From contig JBARNH010000026.1 in assembly GCA_049802875.1 (NCBI GenBank), positions 1 through 6,064 on the forward strand: a stretch of DNA of 6,064 bases. The letters run 5' to 3'. Below are positions 1-5,616 of the stretch, in pieces. The notes under the pieces are model-generated. The model saw only the letters and a program-made list of their open reading frames with translations. It was not told where the DNA came from and did no database searches. Every line of letters begins with the position of its first letter. Positions within the stretch are counted from its first letter, which is position 1. A program made the position numbers and the translations under genes. This DNA is from Lutacidiplasma sp049802875 (GTDB taxonomy: Archaea; Thermoplasmatota; Thermoplasmata; Lutacidiplasmatales; UBA184).

Positions 1-159
1 AGGGAGGGCGGGAGCGCGGTACTGGGTTGCCTGCTCGCCCACCTCGGCTACGAGGAGTTTTCCGAGAAGGAGTGGAACGACGTCAACTACCGGCTGACGG
101 TGTGCGCCCTCACTTCGCACGTCCGTCGGCCGCCGGTGCGAGAAGTCTGGTCGAGGTGA
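1..159 (+). CDS. 3' end of an unidentified gene (partial)
   Basis: Reading from base 1 in frame 1 gives 52 codons ending in TGA at 157-159. The peptide looks like a genuine protein C-terminus: mixed hydrophobic and charged residues (segments such as SAVLGCLLAHLGYEEF and EKEWNDVNYRLTVCAL), predicted helical, with a basic, proline-containing tail ending VREVWSR. The other plus frame over the same bases gives an arginine-rich, shadow-like product, so frame 1 is preferred. The 5' part lies outside the window and I do not recognise the family. It is the only plus-strand gene seen and is convergent with the large surface-protein gene. Assigning a function would need the upstream sequence. Confidence 0.55.
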   Translation, partial: REGGSAVLGCLLAHLGYEEFSEKEWNDVNYRLTVCALTSHVRRPPVREVWSR

Positions 160-416
160 GGCTGCTTAACTTATGGGCAATGAATTCTATCCTGACTCCG
201 CAAGGGGTGGGAAGGCACGCCAGTGACGGGGTGCCCTTCATTCCTCGCGGGCATCTCGGCACTGATACCGAGAGGCACTCTAGGTCCGATCAGAAGTAGT
301 TGCAATCATCTTTGCACCTCCGCCCCGGACGTTTCTCTGCCTGCGCACGACGGAACCTCGGGGAAGCGGCCTACGAGGCCCCTCGGAGCGTACTTGGATT
401 CCCACCGCCTTGGCCG
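160..416. other. Convergent intergenic region
   Basis: These 257 bases separate the plus-strand partial gene from the 3' end of the minus-strand surface protein. Short open frames exist on both strands but are arginine/serine/proline-rich, start and end arbitrarily and resemble no protein I know. I see no tRNA or long T-run terminator. Weak inverted repeats occur at 255-272 (CTCGG/CCGAG, 8-base loop) and at 368-380. Confidence 0.6.
365..383 (-). terminator. Candidate 3' hairpin of the surface-protein transcript
   Basis: GGCCT-ACG-AGGCC (368-380) is a perfect 5-base-pair stem with a three-base loop, extendable by two more pairs beyond one mismatch (365-366 with 382-383). It begins about 34 bases after the stop codon of the minus-strand surface-protein gene. 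No T-run follows on the minus strand, and archaeal termination usually depends on T-runs rather than hairpins. It may therefore be only a 3' UTR stem or chance in GC-rich DNA. Confidence 0.25.
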
Positions 417-3400
417 TCACAGTGCGCCCGGAGGAGGTCCTCCGCCAGCGGCTGGTGGGGGCGGAGGAGGCGTCCACGGTGCTGGCGGAGGGCTTGTCTT
501 CTTCCGACGCACCAATAGTACGGCCATCAACGCAGCGGCCAGGACGAGCACCACTACCAAGATCAGCACTAAGTCGAGCGAAGACAACCCGCTCGAGCCG
601 CCAGGCCCGAGACCCGTGGAAGGGCCCTCAGTGAATGTGATGAAAACCGCCGTGTTCGCTCCGCTGACCTCAACATCGCCCGTCGTGTTCGTGGACGCGT
701 ACCCCGAGACCGGGGAGACTGTGTAGGAATAGCTGCCGTTGGGCTCCTGGGTTGTGATTGATGTGCCGGTGCTCGAGTCGATCCCGCCGTCCACGTTGAC
801 CGACCAGCCGGTACCCAGAGGAAGCCCCTTTTCGGTGAACGTCACCGTGTAGCTGAACGGTGCGTAGGTAATCGCGATGTGCACGTTCGCTCCGTTCAAC
901 GTGGCCGCCCCCGAGGAGGGGGAAGCGACCCACCCCGCAATCGGGGTCGCGCTCCAATCGTAGGTTCCGTTCTCTCCCGGCACGGAAATGCTCGAGCCCG
1001 AGCCGGAACTCGAAGAGTCGTTGACCGTCACGCTCCACTGCGTGCCCCCCGGCAACCCGGTCGCCGTGAAGTTGAGCAGATATTCACTCGGCACGTAGCC
1101 CACTATGCGGAAGTTTTCGGCATCGACGACCCAGACGCTATCGTTCGGCCCGATTGCGACATCTGTCGGCTCGTCGAGTCCGGTCCGCGAGGTATTGCCG
1201 TAGGTTGACGTAAGATTCGCCTGGCCAAGAACGATCGAGGGCGTTTCGTTGGTTACGATGGTATCGGCCGGCCCCATGAACTCCAAGGCCCTACTGTCGC
1301 CCTCATCGGCCACCCATAGATTGCCACGGGCATCGAACGCGACTCCGTCTGCGTCGTTGAAACTGTTGGGGTATTCGGCACTGCTCGAGGTCATGTCCGG
1401 TTGCCCGAGGACAACCGTCGCTGCCTCCCCGGTAGTCAGCGGTGCGGGGTACTCCAGCACCCGGTTATTGTTGGAGTCGCTGACCCACGCGTCTCCCTGA
1501 GCATCGAATGCGATCCATTCGGGTTCCGAGAGGTTCGTCGAGGAGAGTCCCTGCCCGTCTCCCGAGAGCGTCGCCTGCCCAAGGACCGTTATGGCGGATT
1601 CGTCGCCGGAGACGGGAGAGGGGTACTCCAGGACCCGATTATTTCCGGAATCCGCGACCCAGAGATTGCCATCGAAAAACTCGAGCCCGAACGGAAAGTT
1701 AAGTTGAGCCGGCCCGTTTCCAGCAGAGTTTGGGCCAAAGCCGTGTTGGCCGAGGACAAGGACCGCCGACATGCCACTGCTAAAGGGGGGCTTGAACTCC
1801 AACACTCGATTGTTAGCAGAGTCGGAGACCCAGAGATTGCCGGACGCATCGAACGCCACCCCTTCCGGGCGGGAGAGATTCGCGGCACCGTCCCCGGCGT
1901 GGGAACCGGAGAAGCTCGACTGCCCCAGAACAAGACTCGCCCCCTCGAAATCAGTGAACGGCGGCCGGAACTCGAGCACTCGGTTGAAGTCCGCATCCGC
2001 GACCCACAGGTCCCCGGCGGAGTCGAACGTGGCATCCCAGTCGTTCGCTGTGTCGTTCGCGGTGAGTTGGCTGGGCGAGTATTCGTAGCTGGTGTTGAAG
2101 TTCGGCTGTCCAATCACTACCGACGCCGCCAACCCGGTTGAGTACGGGTTGGGAGGAGTGGCGGAGAATTGAATTGACTGGGACACCGGACCGGCCTGCA
2201 CGGTGATTGTTCCCAGGGAAGGACTCGGTACGAAGCCGGGGGCCGCAGGAACTTCGAGCGTGAAGGATCCGTTCGGTTCAGAAAAGTGAAGGGCGCCGAC
2301 TCCCGAACGAGCCTCCCCGTTTACGATGGCGGTCCAAGGGGTTCCCGCGGGAAGTCCGGCCTCGGTAAGAGTCACGGTGAACTGGGTCGGGACGTACTCG
2401 AGCAGTCGATTGTTTTGTGAATCGGTGACCCAAAGGTCCCCGGACGCGTTGAACGCGACCCCCCAGGGCCGGGACAGGTTCGTCCGGGTATCGGCCGGGG
2501 CGGTGCCGGTCAACGTCGACTGTCCGAGGGCTACGGCCGGATCCTGACCGTTCGAAAATGGCGGCGTAAACTCGAGCACGCGGTCGTCGTACGTATCCGA
2601 CACCCAGAGGTCGCCGAAGGCATCGACATTGACGGCTTCCGGGGCCTTCAACGCCGCCTCCCCGGTGGCGGAGTCGGTGGTAAATGAACTCTGCCCGAGA
2701 ACGGCGTAGGCGGCTTCGCCAGTTGTGACCGGAATCTGGAATCCGAGCACGCGATCATTTCCCTGGTCGGCGACCCAGAGCCAGTTCCCGTTGAACGCGA
2801 CGTCGATTGGCACCGACAGATTTGTGCTGGTCAGTCCCGGCTGGTATCCGAGGAAGTTGGACTGGCCGAGGACGACGCTCGCTCGCATACCTGTGGTGAA
2901 GGGGGGTACGAACTCCAAAACGCGGTTATTGTCTTGGTCAGCTACCCACAGGTCTCCGAGCGCATCGAATGTGAAGCCGGTGGGTTCGGAAACATTGACC
3001 GCGCTGGTCCCGGGTTGGTTACCCGTGAAGGACGATTGGCCGAGGACCACGGAGGCGGACATCCCAGAGTGGAACGGCGGCACGTACTCGAGAAGGCGAT
3101 TGTTCCCCCAGTCCGTGACCCATAGGTCTCCTTTTCCATCGAAGCCGGCCGCCGCGGGACTCGTCAGGTTCGTGGGAGACACGCCCGACTGGACCTGGGT
3201 GAAATTATCCTGTCCGATCACCAGGGAGGCGGCCTCATCGTCGGTGAAGGGGGGTAGAAACTCGAGGACCCTATCGCCTCCAAAATCAGTCACCCACATG
3301 TCCCCATGGGAATCCAAGGTCGCGTACTCCGGGTACGAGCTGAACGTCGTAGCGTTGGGCGTGTTCCAGTCGGCCGTGAAGTTCGGCTCCCCCAGGACGA

Positions 3401-3596
3401 GGCTCGCCGGCATGCCGGTCCAGAAAGGACCCGGCGGGGGAGGGGGCATGGCGGGGATGACGTTCGGTACGGTAGTCTCGTGCGCGACCGCCGTGGCCGC
3501 AAGACTCGGGGCAGAACCGACGGCTGGAACTCCAGAGCAGAGTAACATCACGATCAGCGCGAGGATGGCTGCAATCCGAACGGGCCCGCGTACCAT
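417..3596 (-). CDS. Secreted, membrane-anchored protein with two six-bladed NHL propellers
   Basis: This 1059-residue protein is predicted to sit outside the cell, held by one C-terminal membrane helix. Residues 1-28 form a Sec signal peptide (basic start, hydrophobic core, VGSA cleavage-like end). After a proline stretch (51-55), blades with the NHL-like core [D/N]LWV-x-D-x-x-x-[N/D]-R-[V/L]-L-E-[F/Y] recur every 57-58 residues. Six have WV at about 101, 159, 217, 274, 331 and 389, and six at about 531, 589, 646, 704, 761 and 822. Between the sets (about 406-479), and twice after the second (about 839-912 and 913-989), lie modules with a GLPxGTxW core. A hydrophobic helix (about 1008-1029), RRKK, and a roughly 25-residue Pro/Gly/Ala tail end the protein. 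About 22 NxS/T sequons suit an archaeal glycosylated surface protein. The ATG is fixed by an in-frame stop four codons upstream. NHL propellers usually bind proteins, glycans or nucleic acids, and no catalytic motif is evident. The ligand is unknown; adhesion or cell-surface binding is inference. Confidence 0.93.
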   Translation of the reverse strand: MVRGPVRIAAILALIVMLLCSGVPAVGSAPSLAATAVAHETTVPNVIPAMPPPPPGPFWTGMPASLVLGEPNFTADWNTPNATTFSSYPEYATLDSHGDMWVTDFGGDRVLEFLPPFTDDEAASLVIGQDNFTQVQSGVSPTNLTSPAAAGFDGKGDLWVTDWGNNRLLEYVPPFHSGMSASVVLGQSSFTGNQPGTSAVNVSEPTGFTFDALGDLWVADQDNNRVLEFVPPFTTGMRASVVLGQSNFLGYQPGLTSTNLSVPIDVAFNGNWLWVADQGNDRVLGFQIPVTTGEAAYAVLGQSSFTTDSATGEAALKAPEAVNVDAFGDLWVSDTYDDRVLEFTPPFSNGQDPAVALGQSTLTGTAPADTRTNLSRPWGVAFNASGDLWVTDSQNNRLLEYVPTQFTVTLTEAGLPAGTPWTAIVNGEARSGVGALHFSEPNGSFTLEVPAAPGFVPSPSLGTITVQAGPVSQSIQFSATPPNPYSTGLAASVVIGQPNFNTSYEYSPSQLTANDTANDWDATFDSAGDLWVADADFNRVLEFRPPFTDFEGASLVLGQSSFSGSHAGDGAANLSRPEGVAFDASGNLWVSDSANNRVLEFKPPFSSGMSAVLVLGQHGFGPNSAGNGPAQLNFPFGLEFFDGNLWVADSGNNRVLEYPSPVSGDESAITVLGQATLSGDGQGLSSTNLSEPEWIAFDAQGDAWVSDSNNNRVLEYPAPLTTGEAATVVLGQPDMTSSSAEYPNSFNDADGVAFDARGNLWVADEGDSRALEFMGPADTIVTNETPSIVLGQANLTSTYGNTSRTGLDEPTDVAIGPNDSVWVVDAENFRIVGYVPSEYLLNFTATGLPGGTQWSVTVNDSSSSGSGSSISVPGENGTYDWSATPIAGWVASPSSGAATLNGANVHIAITYAPFSYTVTFTEKGLPLGTGWSVNVDGGIDSSTGTSITTQEPNGSYSYTVSPVSGYASTNTTGDVEVSGANTAVFITFTEGPSTGLGPGGSSGLSSLDLVLILVVVLVLAAALMAVLLVRRKKTSPPPAPWTPPPPPPAAGGGPPPGAL
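630..1082 (-). repeat. Tandem pair of GLPxGTxW modules
   Basis: Two adjacent modules cover residues about 839-912 (core TGLPGGTQWSVTVN) and 913-989 (core KGLPLGTGWSVNVDG). Each runs to a strand ending in IAIT or VFIT. They lie between the second propeller and the membrane helix and would act as a beta-rich stalk lifting the propellers off the membrane. The stalk role is inferred from position. Confidence 0.75.
1089..2141 (-). repeat. Six tandem NHL-type blade repeats, second propeller
   Basis: Residues about 486-836 repeat the same unit six more times. The last unit is longer (WV spacing 61 instead of 57-58) and most diverged (SVWVVD...FRIVGY). The closing blade of the first set does not show the same divergence. 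The set probably forms a second complete propeller joined to the first by the module at 2160-2381. Confidence 0.85.
2160..2381 (-). other. GLPxGTxW module between the propellers
   Basis: Residues about 406-479 (beginning FTVTLTEAGLPAGTPW) form a module of about 74 residues without the blade motif. Its pattern of alternating hydrophobic residues suggests an all-beta sandwich. The same GLPxGTxW core recurs twice near the C-terminus of the protein. Similar modules are repeated in many Thermoplasmata surface proteins. I cannot name a precise family. Confidence 0.7.
2385..3413 (-). repeat. Six tandem NHL-type blade repeats, first propeller
   Basis: Within the surface-protein gene, six units of about 171-174 bases encode residues about 62-404. 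The shared pattern is a VLGQ-like strand, then N-[L/V]-[S/T]-x-P, a GVAFDA-like strand, DLWVxD, NNRVLEF and PPF. Six units match the blade number of many NHL propellers, so this segment probably forms one closed propeller. Confidence 0.85.
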
Positions 3597-3620
3597 GGCG
3601 TGGCGCCATCAACCATCATC

Positions 3621-3630
3621 TACATACAAG
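3621..3630 (-). promoter_or_regulatory. Possible TATA-like element before the surface-protein gene
   Basis: On the minus strand CTTGTATGTA lies 25-34 bases before the ATG at 3596, a suitable place for an archaeal TATA box driving a leaderless or nearly leaderless transcript. No convincing Shine-Dalgarno sequence precedes the ATG. The match is weak and rests mostly on spacing. Confidence 0.3.
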
Positions 3631-3693
3631 CGCGCATTTCCGTCGGACTCCGCCCGGGTTGCAATGATGTGTGCATCCACGCCGGAGTCGCGC

Positions 3694-4062
3694 TCACCTC
3701 ACGAATTCGACTCCCGCGAAACCTTCGAACTCATGCGCCCCCGTCAGGAATCTGAAGCCCGAGGCTCGGGCGTAAGTGTAGCCGAGGGCGTCCGTGTAGG
3801 AAAACCGACGTCGGGTCGCTCCGAGTTGAGTTAGACGAAACCGAGCGGCGATGGGTATGAGTTCCCCCGGGAAGTCAATCGCATTCCGAGTCTGGGTACG
3901 GAAACACTCCTCCGCTAGGGGCTCTTGGCCTTCTTGGAGGAAGATGTAGTAGACTTCCAGGAGATTCAATTTGGATGTCACGCCCTCGGTTCGTCGAAAG
4001 GGTAGATAGTTCGGGCTTCCGCGTTCTATCTCAATGATCGCGTACGAGTCGTAGAAGTACAT
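3694..4062 (-). CDS. vapC: VapC-type PIN-domain toxin
   Basis: This 122-residue protein has the length and layout of VapC toxins, PIN-fold RNases that cut RNA using metal ions held by clustered acidic residues. The first acid is D5 in the N-terminal strand (MYFYDSYAIIEI), the second E36 (KLNLLEVYYIF) and the third D91 (FSYTDALGYTYA). The C-terminal LTG-x-x-x-F motif is present as LTGAHEF, but the Asp normally following the Gly is Ala (residue 109); E111 and E113 lie close by. The protein ends GVEFVR, a usual PIN C-terminal strand. I chose the ATG at 4062, which shares one base with the vapB stop (TGATG), over a TTG three bases upstream. Coupled translation with VapB is expected. Whether the missing Asp reduces activity cannot be told from sequence. 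Assignment as a VapBC toxin is firm from fold motifs plus its partner. Confidence 0.87.
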   Translation of the reverse strand: MYFYDSYAIIEIERGSPNYLPFRRTEGVTSKLNLLEVYYIFLQEGQEPLAEECFRTQTRNAIDFPGELIPIAARFRLTQLGATRRRFSYTDALGYTYARASGFRFLTGAHEFEGFAGVEFVR

Positions 4063-4274
4063 CAATCGCGCTTCGTGCGGGCGGATCTCAGAAGCTCATC
4101 CGTCGACTTCTGAGACTTGAAATTGCCCCAGGTTTCGCTCCAGTCGATAATCGGCGGAACGACGATTCGGATCTTTTGATTGACCTTCACTCCGAGCTCT
4201 TCGACGACGCGATGAGGGATGAGCACCCCCATTGAGTCCCCTACCCTTCGCAACCGTGCTTCGAACTCGGGCAT
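4062..4274 (-). CDS. vapB: VapB antitoxin, AbrB/MazE-type DNA-binding protein
   Basis: This 70-residue protein pairs with the VapC directly downstream. Residues about 3-40 show the AbrB/SpoVT swapped-hairpin pattern: a strand (EARLRRVGDSMGVLIP), then HRVVEELGVKVNQKIRI with a short helix and closing strand. The family dimerises through this domain to bind DNA. The C-terminal tail (about 41-70, containing WSETWGNFK and ending in a charged helix) is where such antitoxins normally grip and block the toxin. The open frame runs upstream as far as 4532, but the ATG at 4274 is the likely start: homology begins there, the added stretch has no protein-like character and overlaps the reductase gene, and an AT-rich promoter sits just before 4274. 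Autoregulation by the VapBC complex is expected from the family. Confidence 0.87.
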   Translation of the reverse strand: MPEFEARLRRVGDSMGVLIPHRVVEELGVKVNQKIRIVVPPIIDWSETWGNFKSQKSTDELLRSARTKRD

Positions 4275-4291
4275 GTTACATGATAATGCCG

Positions 4292-4305
4292 TTATAATTA
4301 TTAAA
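4292..4305 (-). promoter_or_regulatory. TATA-box promoter of vapBC with embedded palindrome
   Basis: TTTAATAATTATAA on the minus strand is the most AT-rich stretch of an otherwise GC-rich window. It is centred about 24 bases before the vapB ATG, which fits an archaeal TATA box with a start site at or next to the ATG (leaderless mRNA). It contains the perfect 8-base palindrome ATAATTAT, a plausible operator half for AbrB-type autoregulation. A bacterial reading as a -10 region is possible but there is no good -35. Confidence 0.55.
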
Positions 4306-4330
4306 CTCTGCGTGACCGATCGACGGTGAA

Positions 4331-4387
4331 ACTTGCCCCCGATGTGGGTGCAAGTCATGGGGCACCTGGCCCCGACCGTGGTCACGG
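4331..4387 (-). other. Cluster of three inverted repeats between reductase and vapB
   Basis: Three inverted repeats lie side by side. The first is ACTTGCCCCC/GGGTGCAAGT at 4331-4355 (9 of 10 pairs, 5-base loop). The second is GGGGC/GCCCC at 4359-4373 (5 pairs, 5-base loop). The third is the dyad CCGTG-GT-CACGG at 4376-4387. On the minus strand they follow the reductase stop by about 30 bases and precede the vapB promoter. They could be a 3' UTR or terminator structure of the reductase mRNA, a small RNA, or binding sites. No T-run accompanies them. Confidence 0.4.
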
Positions 4388-4414
4388 AGCGAACCAGTGT
4401 TGTCAGCCAAGCCG

Positions 4415-5431
4415 TCAGGTCAAGCTGCGACCATCTCGCTGTTGCTCTTCGGCACGTCGATCGTACGGGTAGGTGACGTCGAGCGCGCTGGCCTCGTTCA
4501 ATGTGGCAACCTGATCTGGGGTCAGCGACCACCCGACGGATCCGAGATTGTCCGTGAGCTGATCCACTGTTCTCGCGCCGACGATGGGCGCAGTGACCAC
4601 GGGATTCGCCAACAGCCAGTTTAGCGCTACCTGCGCAGGAGTTCTGTTCTGGGCAGTGGCGACATCTTCAACGGCGGCGAGTGTCCTTTTCGCGCGTTCG
4701 GTATCGAAGCGTTCAGTGTAGAAGGAGCGATCCTCGCTATCTCCGATGCGAGTCCCCGGCCGTGCACTCTGGATATCAGAATTGTACTTGCCGGTCAGGA
4801 ACCCGCCGGCCAGCGGGCTCCAGGGCAGGACGGCGACGTTCTCTGCCGCGCACATCGGCAGAAGCTCAAACTCGGGTGCTCGGGCGTAGAGGCTATACTG
4901 GGGCTGGAGACTGATTGGTTCACTCCACCCGCGCGAACGGCAAAGCTGGAGGGCCTTCTCGAACTGCCAGCCACGGAAATTGCTGACGCCAACATACCGG
5001 ATCTCGCCGGACTCCACGAGGGTGTTCAAGGCGCCAAAGGTCTCTTCGAGCGGGGTGAGAGGATCCCACGCATGCAGCTGAAGCAGATCGATGTAGTCTG
5101 TCTGCAGCCTTCGCAAGCTATCTCGGACCGCATGGAACAGATGCTTTCGGGAGAGCCCGACCGTGTTCGGTCCCTCGGCGGTTCGGAACCGGGCCTTGGT
5201 CGCAAGAACAATGGATTGTCGGTCCTGGCTCGAAAGCCACTTTCCTATGATCTCCTCCGACTTTCCGGCAGAGTAGACATTCGCGGTATCGAGGAAATTG
5301 CCGCCGGCCGTGACGTAGCTGTCCAAGATACTACGGCTGACGGACTCCGACGCTTTCCAGTGGAATGTCATCGTGCCCAAACAGAGCTCGCTGACGAGAA
5401 CCCCGGTCCGTCCGAGTTTCTTGACTCGCAT
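4415..5431 (-). CDS. Aldo/keto reductase, NAD(P)H-dependent
   Basis: This 338-residue cytosolic oxidoreductase should use NADPH to reduce aldehydes or ketones to alcohols on a TIM barrel. The family's catalytic tetrad is intact: D48 and Y53 (NFLDTANVYSAGKSEE), K79 (VLATKAR) and H120 (LLQLHAWD). The AKR signatures LQTDYIDLLQLH (109-120) and VGVSNF (147-152) are present, as are the barrel segment VLPWSPLAGGFLTGKY (201-216) and the cofactor-binding IVGARTVDQLTDNL (283-296). The sequence most resembles the YajO/GSP69-like group often called 'predicted oxidoreductase'; substrate cannot be read from it. Length is normal, with a charged tail of about 14 residues after the usual YPY ending. The ATG is the only good start: an in-frame stop lies 11 codons upstream with no alternative start codon between. 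The gene ends 140 bases before vapB, so it is probably its own unit. Confidence 0.95.
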   Translation of the reverse strand: MRVKKLGRTGVLVSELCLGTMTFHWKASESVSRSILDSYVTAGGNFLDTANVYSAGKSEEIIGKWLSSQDRQSIVLATKARFRTAEGPNTVGLSRKHLFHAVRDSLRRLQTDYIDLLQLHAWDPLTPLEETFGALNTLVESGEIRYVGVSNFRGWQFEKALQLCRSRGWSEPISLQPQYSLYARAPEFELLPMCAAENVAVLPWSPLAGGFLTGKYNSDIQSARPGTRIGDSEDRSFYTERFDTERAKRTLAAVEDVATAQNRTPAQVALNWLLANPVVTAPIVGARTVDQLTDNLGSVGWSLTPDQVATLNEASALDVTYPYDRRAEEQQRDGRSLT

Positions 5432-5450
5432 GACCCAGCAAAGCCGTCGG

Positions 5451-5466
5451 GATAATGACGCTTATC
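5451..5466. promoter_or_regulatory. GATAA-N6-TTATC dyad before the aldo/keto reductase
   Basis: GATAATGACGCTTATC is a perfect 5-base inverted repeat with a 6-base spacer, 20-35 bases before the reductase ATG. That is where the TATA box and TFB contacts would fall for a leaderless transcript, and the minus-strand CATTAT inside it is the only TATA-like string there. A dimeric repressor bound here would block transcription. Operator function is inference. Confidence 0.35.
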
Positions 5467-5524
5467 GCAGGGAATCTACCCTCGTGCGCATGCCACTCCC
5501 GTCGTGCGCGCGAGCCCATTGAGA

Positions 5525-5579
5525 GTTGCGAGTCTCTTTGCAACCAGCCTTTGGGTTCGAGAGCGTTGCGGGGGCAACC
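5525..5579 (-). other. Twin hairpins with identical GGTTGC/GCAAC stems
   Basis: On the minus strand GGTTGC-CCCC-GCAAC (5579-5565) is followed after 19 bases by GGTTGC-AAAGAGACTC-GCAAC (5545-5525). Both stems have the same five base pairs (GTTGC/GCAAC), so either left arm could pair with either right arm. The structure lies in the 185-base gap, after the protease stop and roughly 95-150 bases before the reductase ATG. It may be a terminator or leader element of one of these genes. No T-run follows. Confidence 0.35.
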
Positions 5580-5616
5580 TAACTGACTCCGAGGTGAAAC
5601 GGCGCGACTGGATTTT

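Larger units (their letters stand above)
5432..5616 (-). other. Gap between protease and aldo/keto reductase genes
   Basis: These 185 bases hold no convincing gene. A frame spanning the gap and running into both neighbours is a shadow. The gap carries the twin hairpins and the GATAA/TTATC dyad described separately. Its size suggests the reductase has its own promoter. Confidence 0.6.

Noticed and set aside
428..475. G-rich plus-strand tract that could form a two-layer G-quadruplex
   Set aside because: It is explained by proline and glycine codons of the surface-protein tail. Only short GG runs recur, so a stable structure is not supported.
1401..2141. Plus-strand open frame of 246 codons
   Set aside because: Antisense shadow of blades 7-11, with periodicity inherited from the repeats and no recognisable domain.
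1089..3413. Regular spacing of about 172 bases that might suggest a tandem DNA repeat or CRISPR-like array
   Set aside because: The periodicity is that of coding repeats with diverged sequence and conserved reading frame. There are no short identical repeats with unique spacers.
2725..3834. Plus-strand open frame of 369 codons opposite the surface-protein gene
   Set aside because: It mirrors the NHL repeats on the antisense strand (recurring TRLLSWSATHRSPSASN-like text is the reverse of the blade motif), and it runs past the sense gene start into the PIN gene. It is an antisense shadow in GC-rich DNA.
4276..4281. ATG-TAA start-stop pair just before the vapB start on the minus strand
   Set aside because: It falls between the TATA box and the likely transcription start, so it is probably not transcribed. 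A six-base match is easily chance.
4275..4532. N-terminal extension of the antitoxin frame up to base 4532
   Set aside because: The extension is arginine/threonine-rich, crosses the promoter and inverted repeats and overlaps the 3' end of the reductase in another frame. AbrB similarity begins at the ATG at 4274.
5551..5579. tRNA-like GGTTCGA string near the twin hairpins
   Set aside because: It resembles a T-loop, but no matching acceptor stem, D-arm or anticodon arm can be formed around it.
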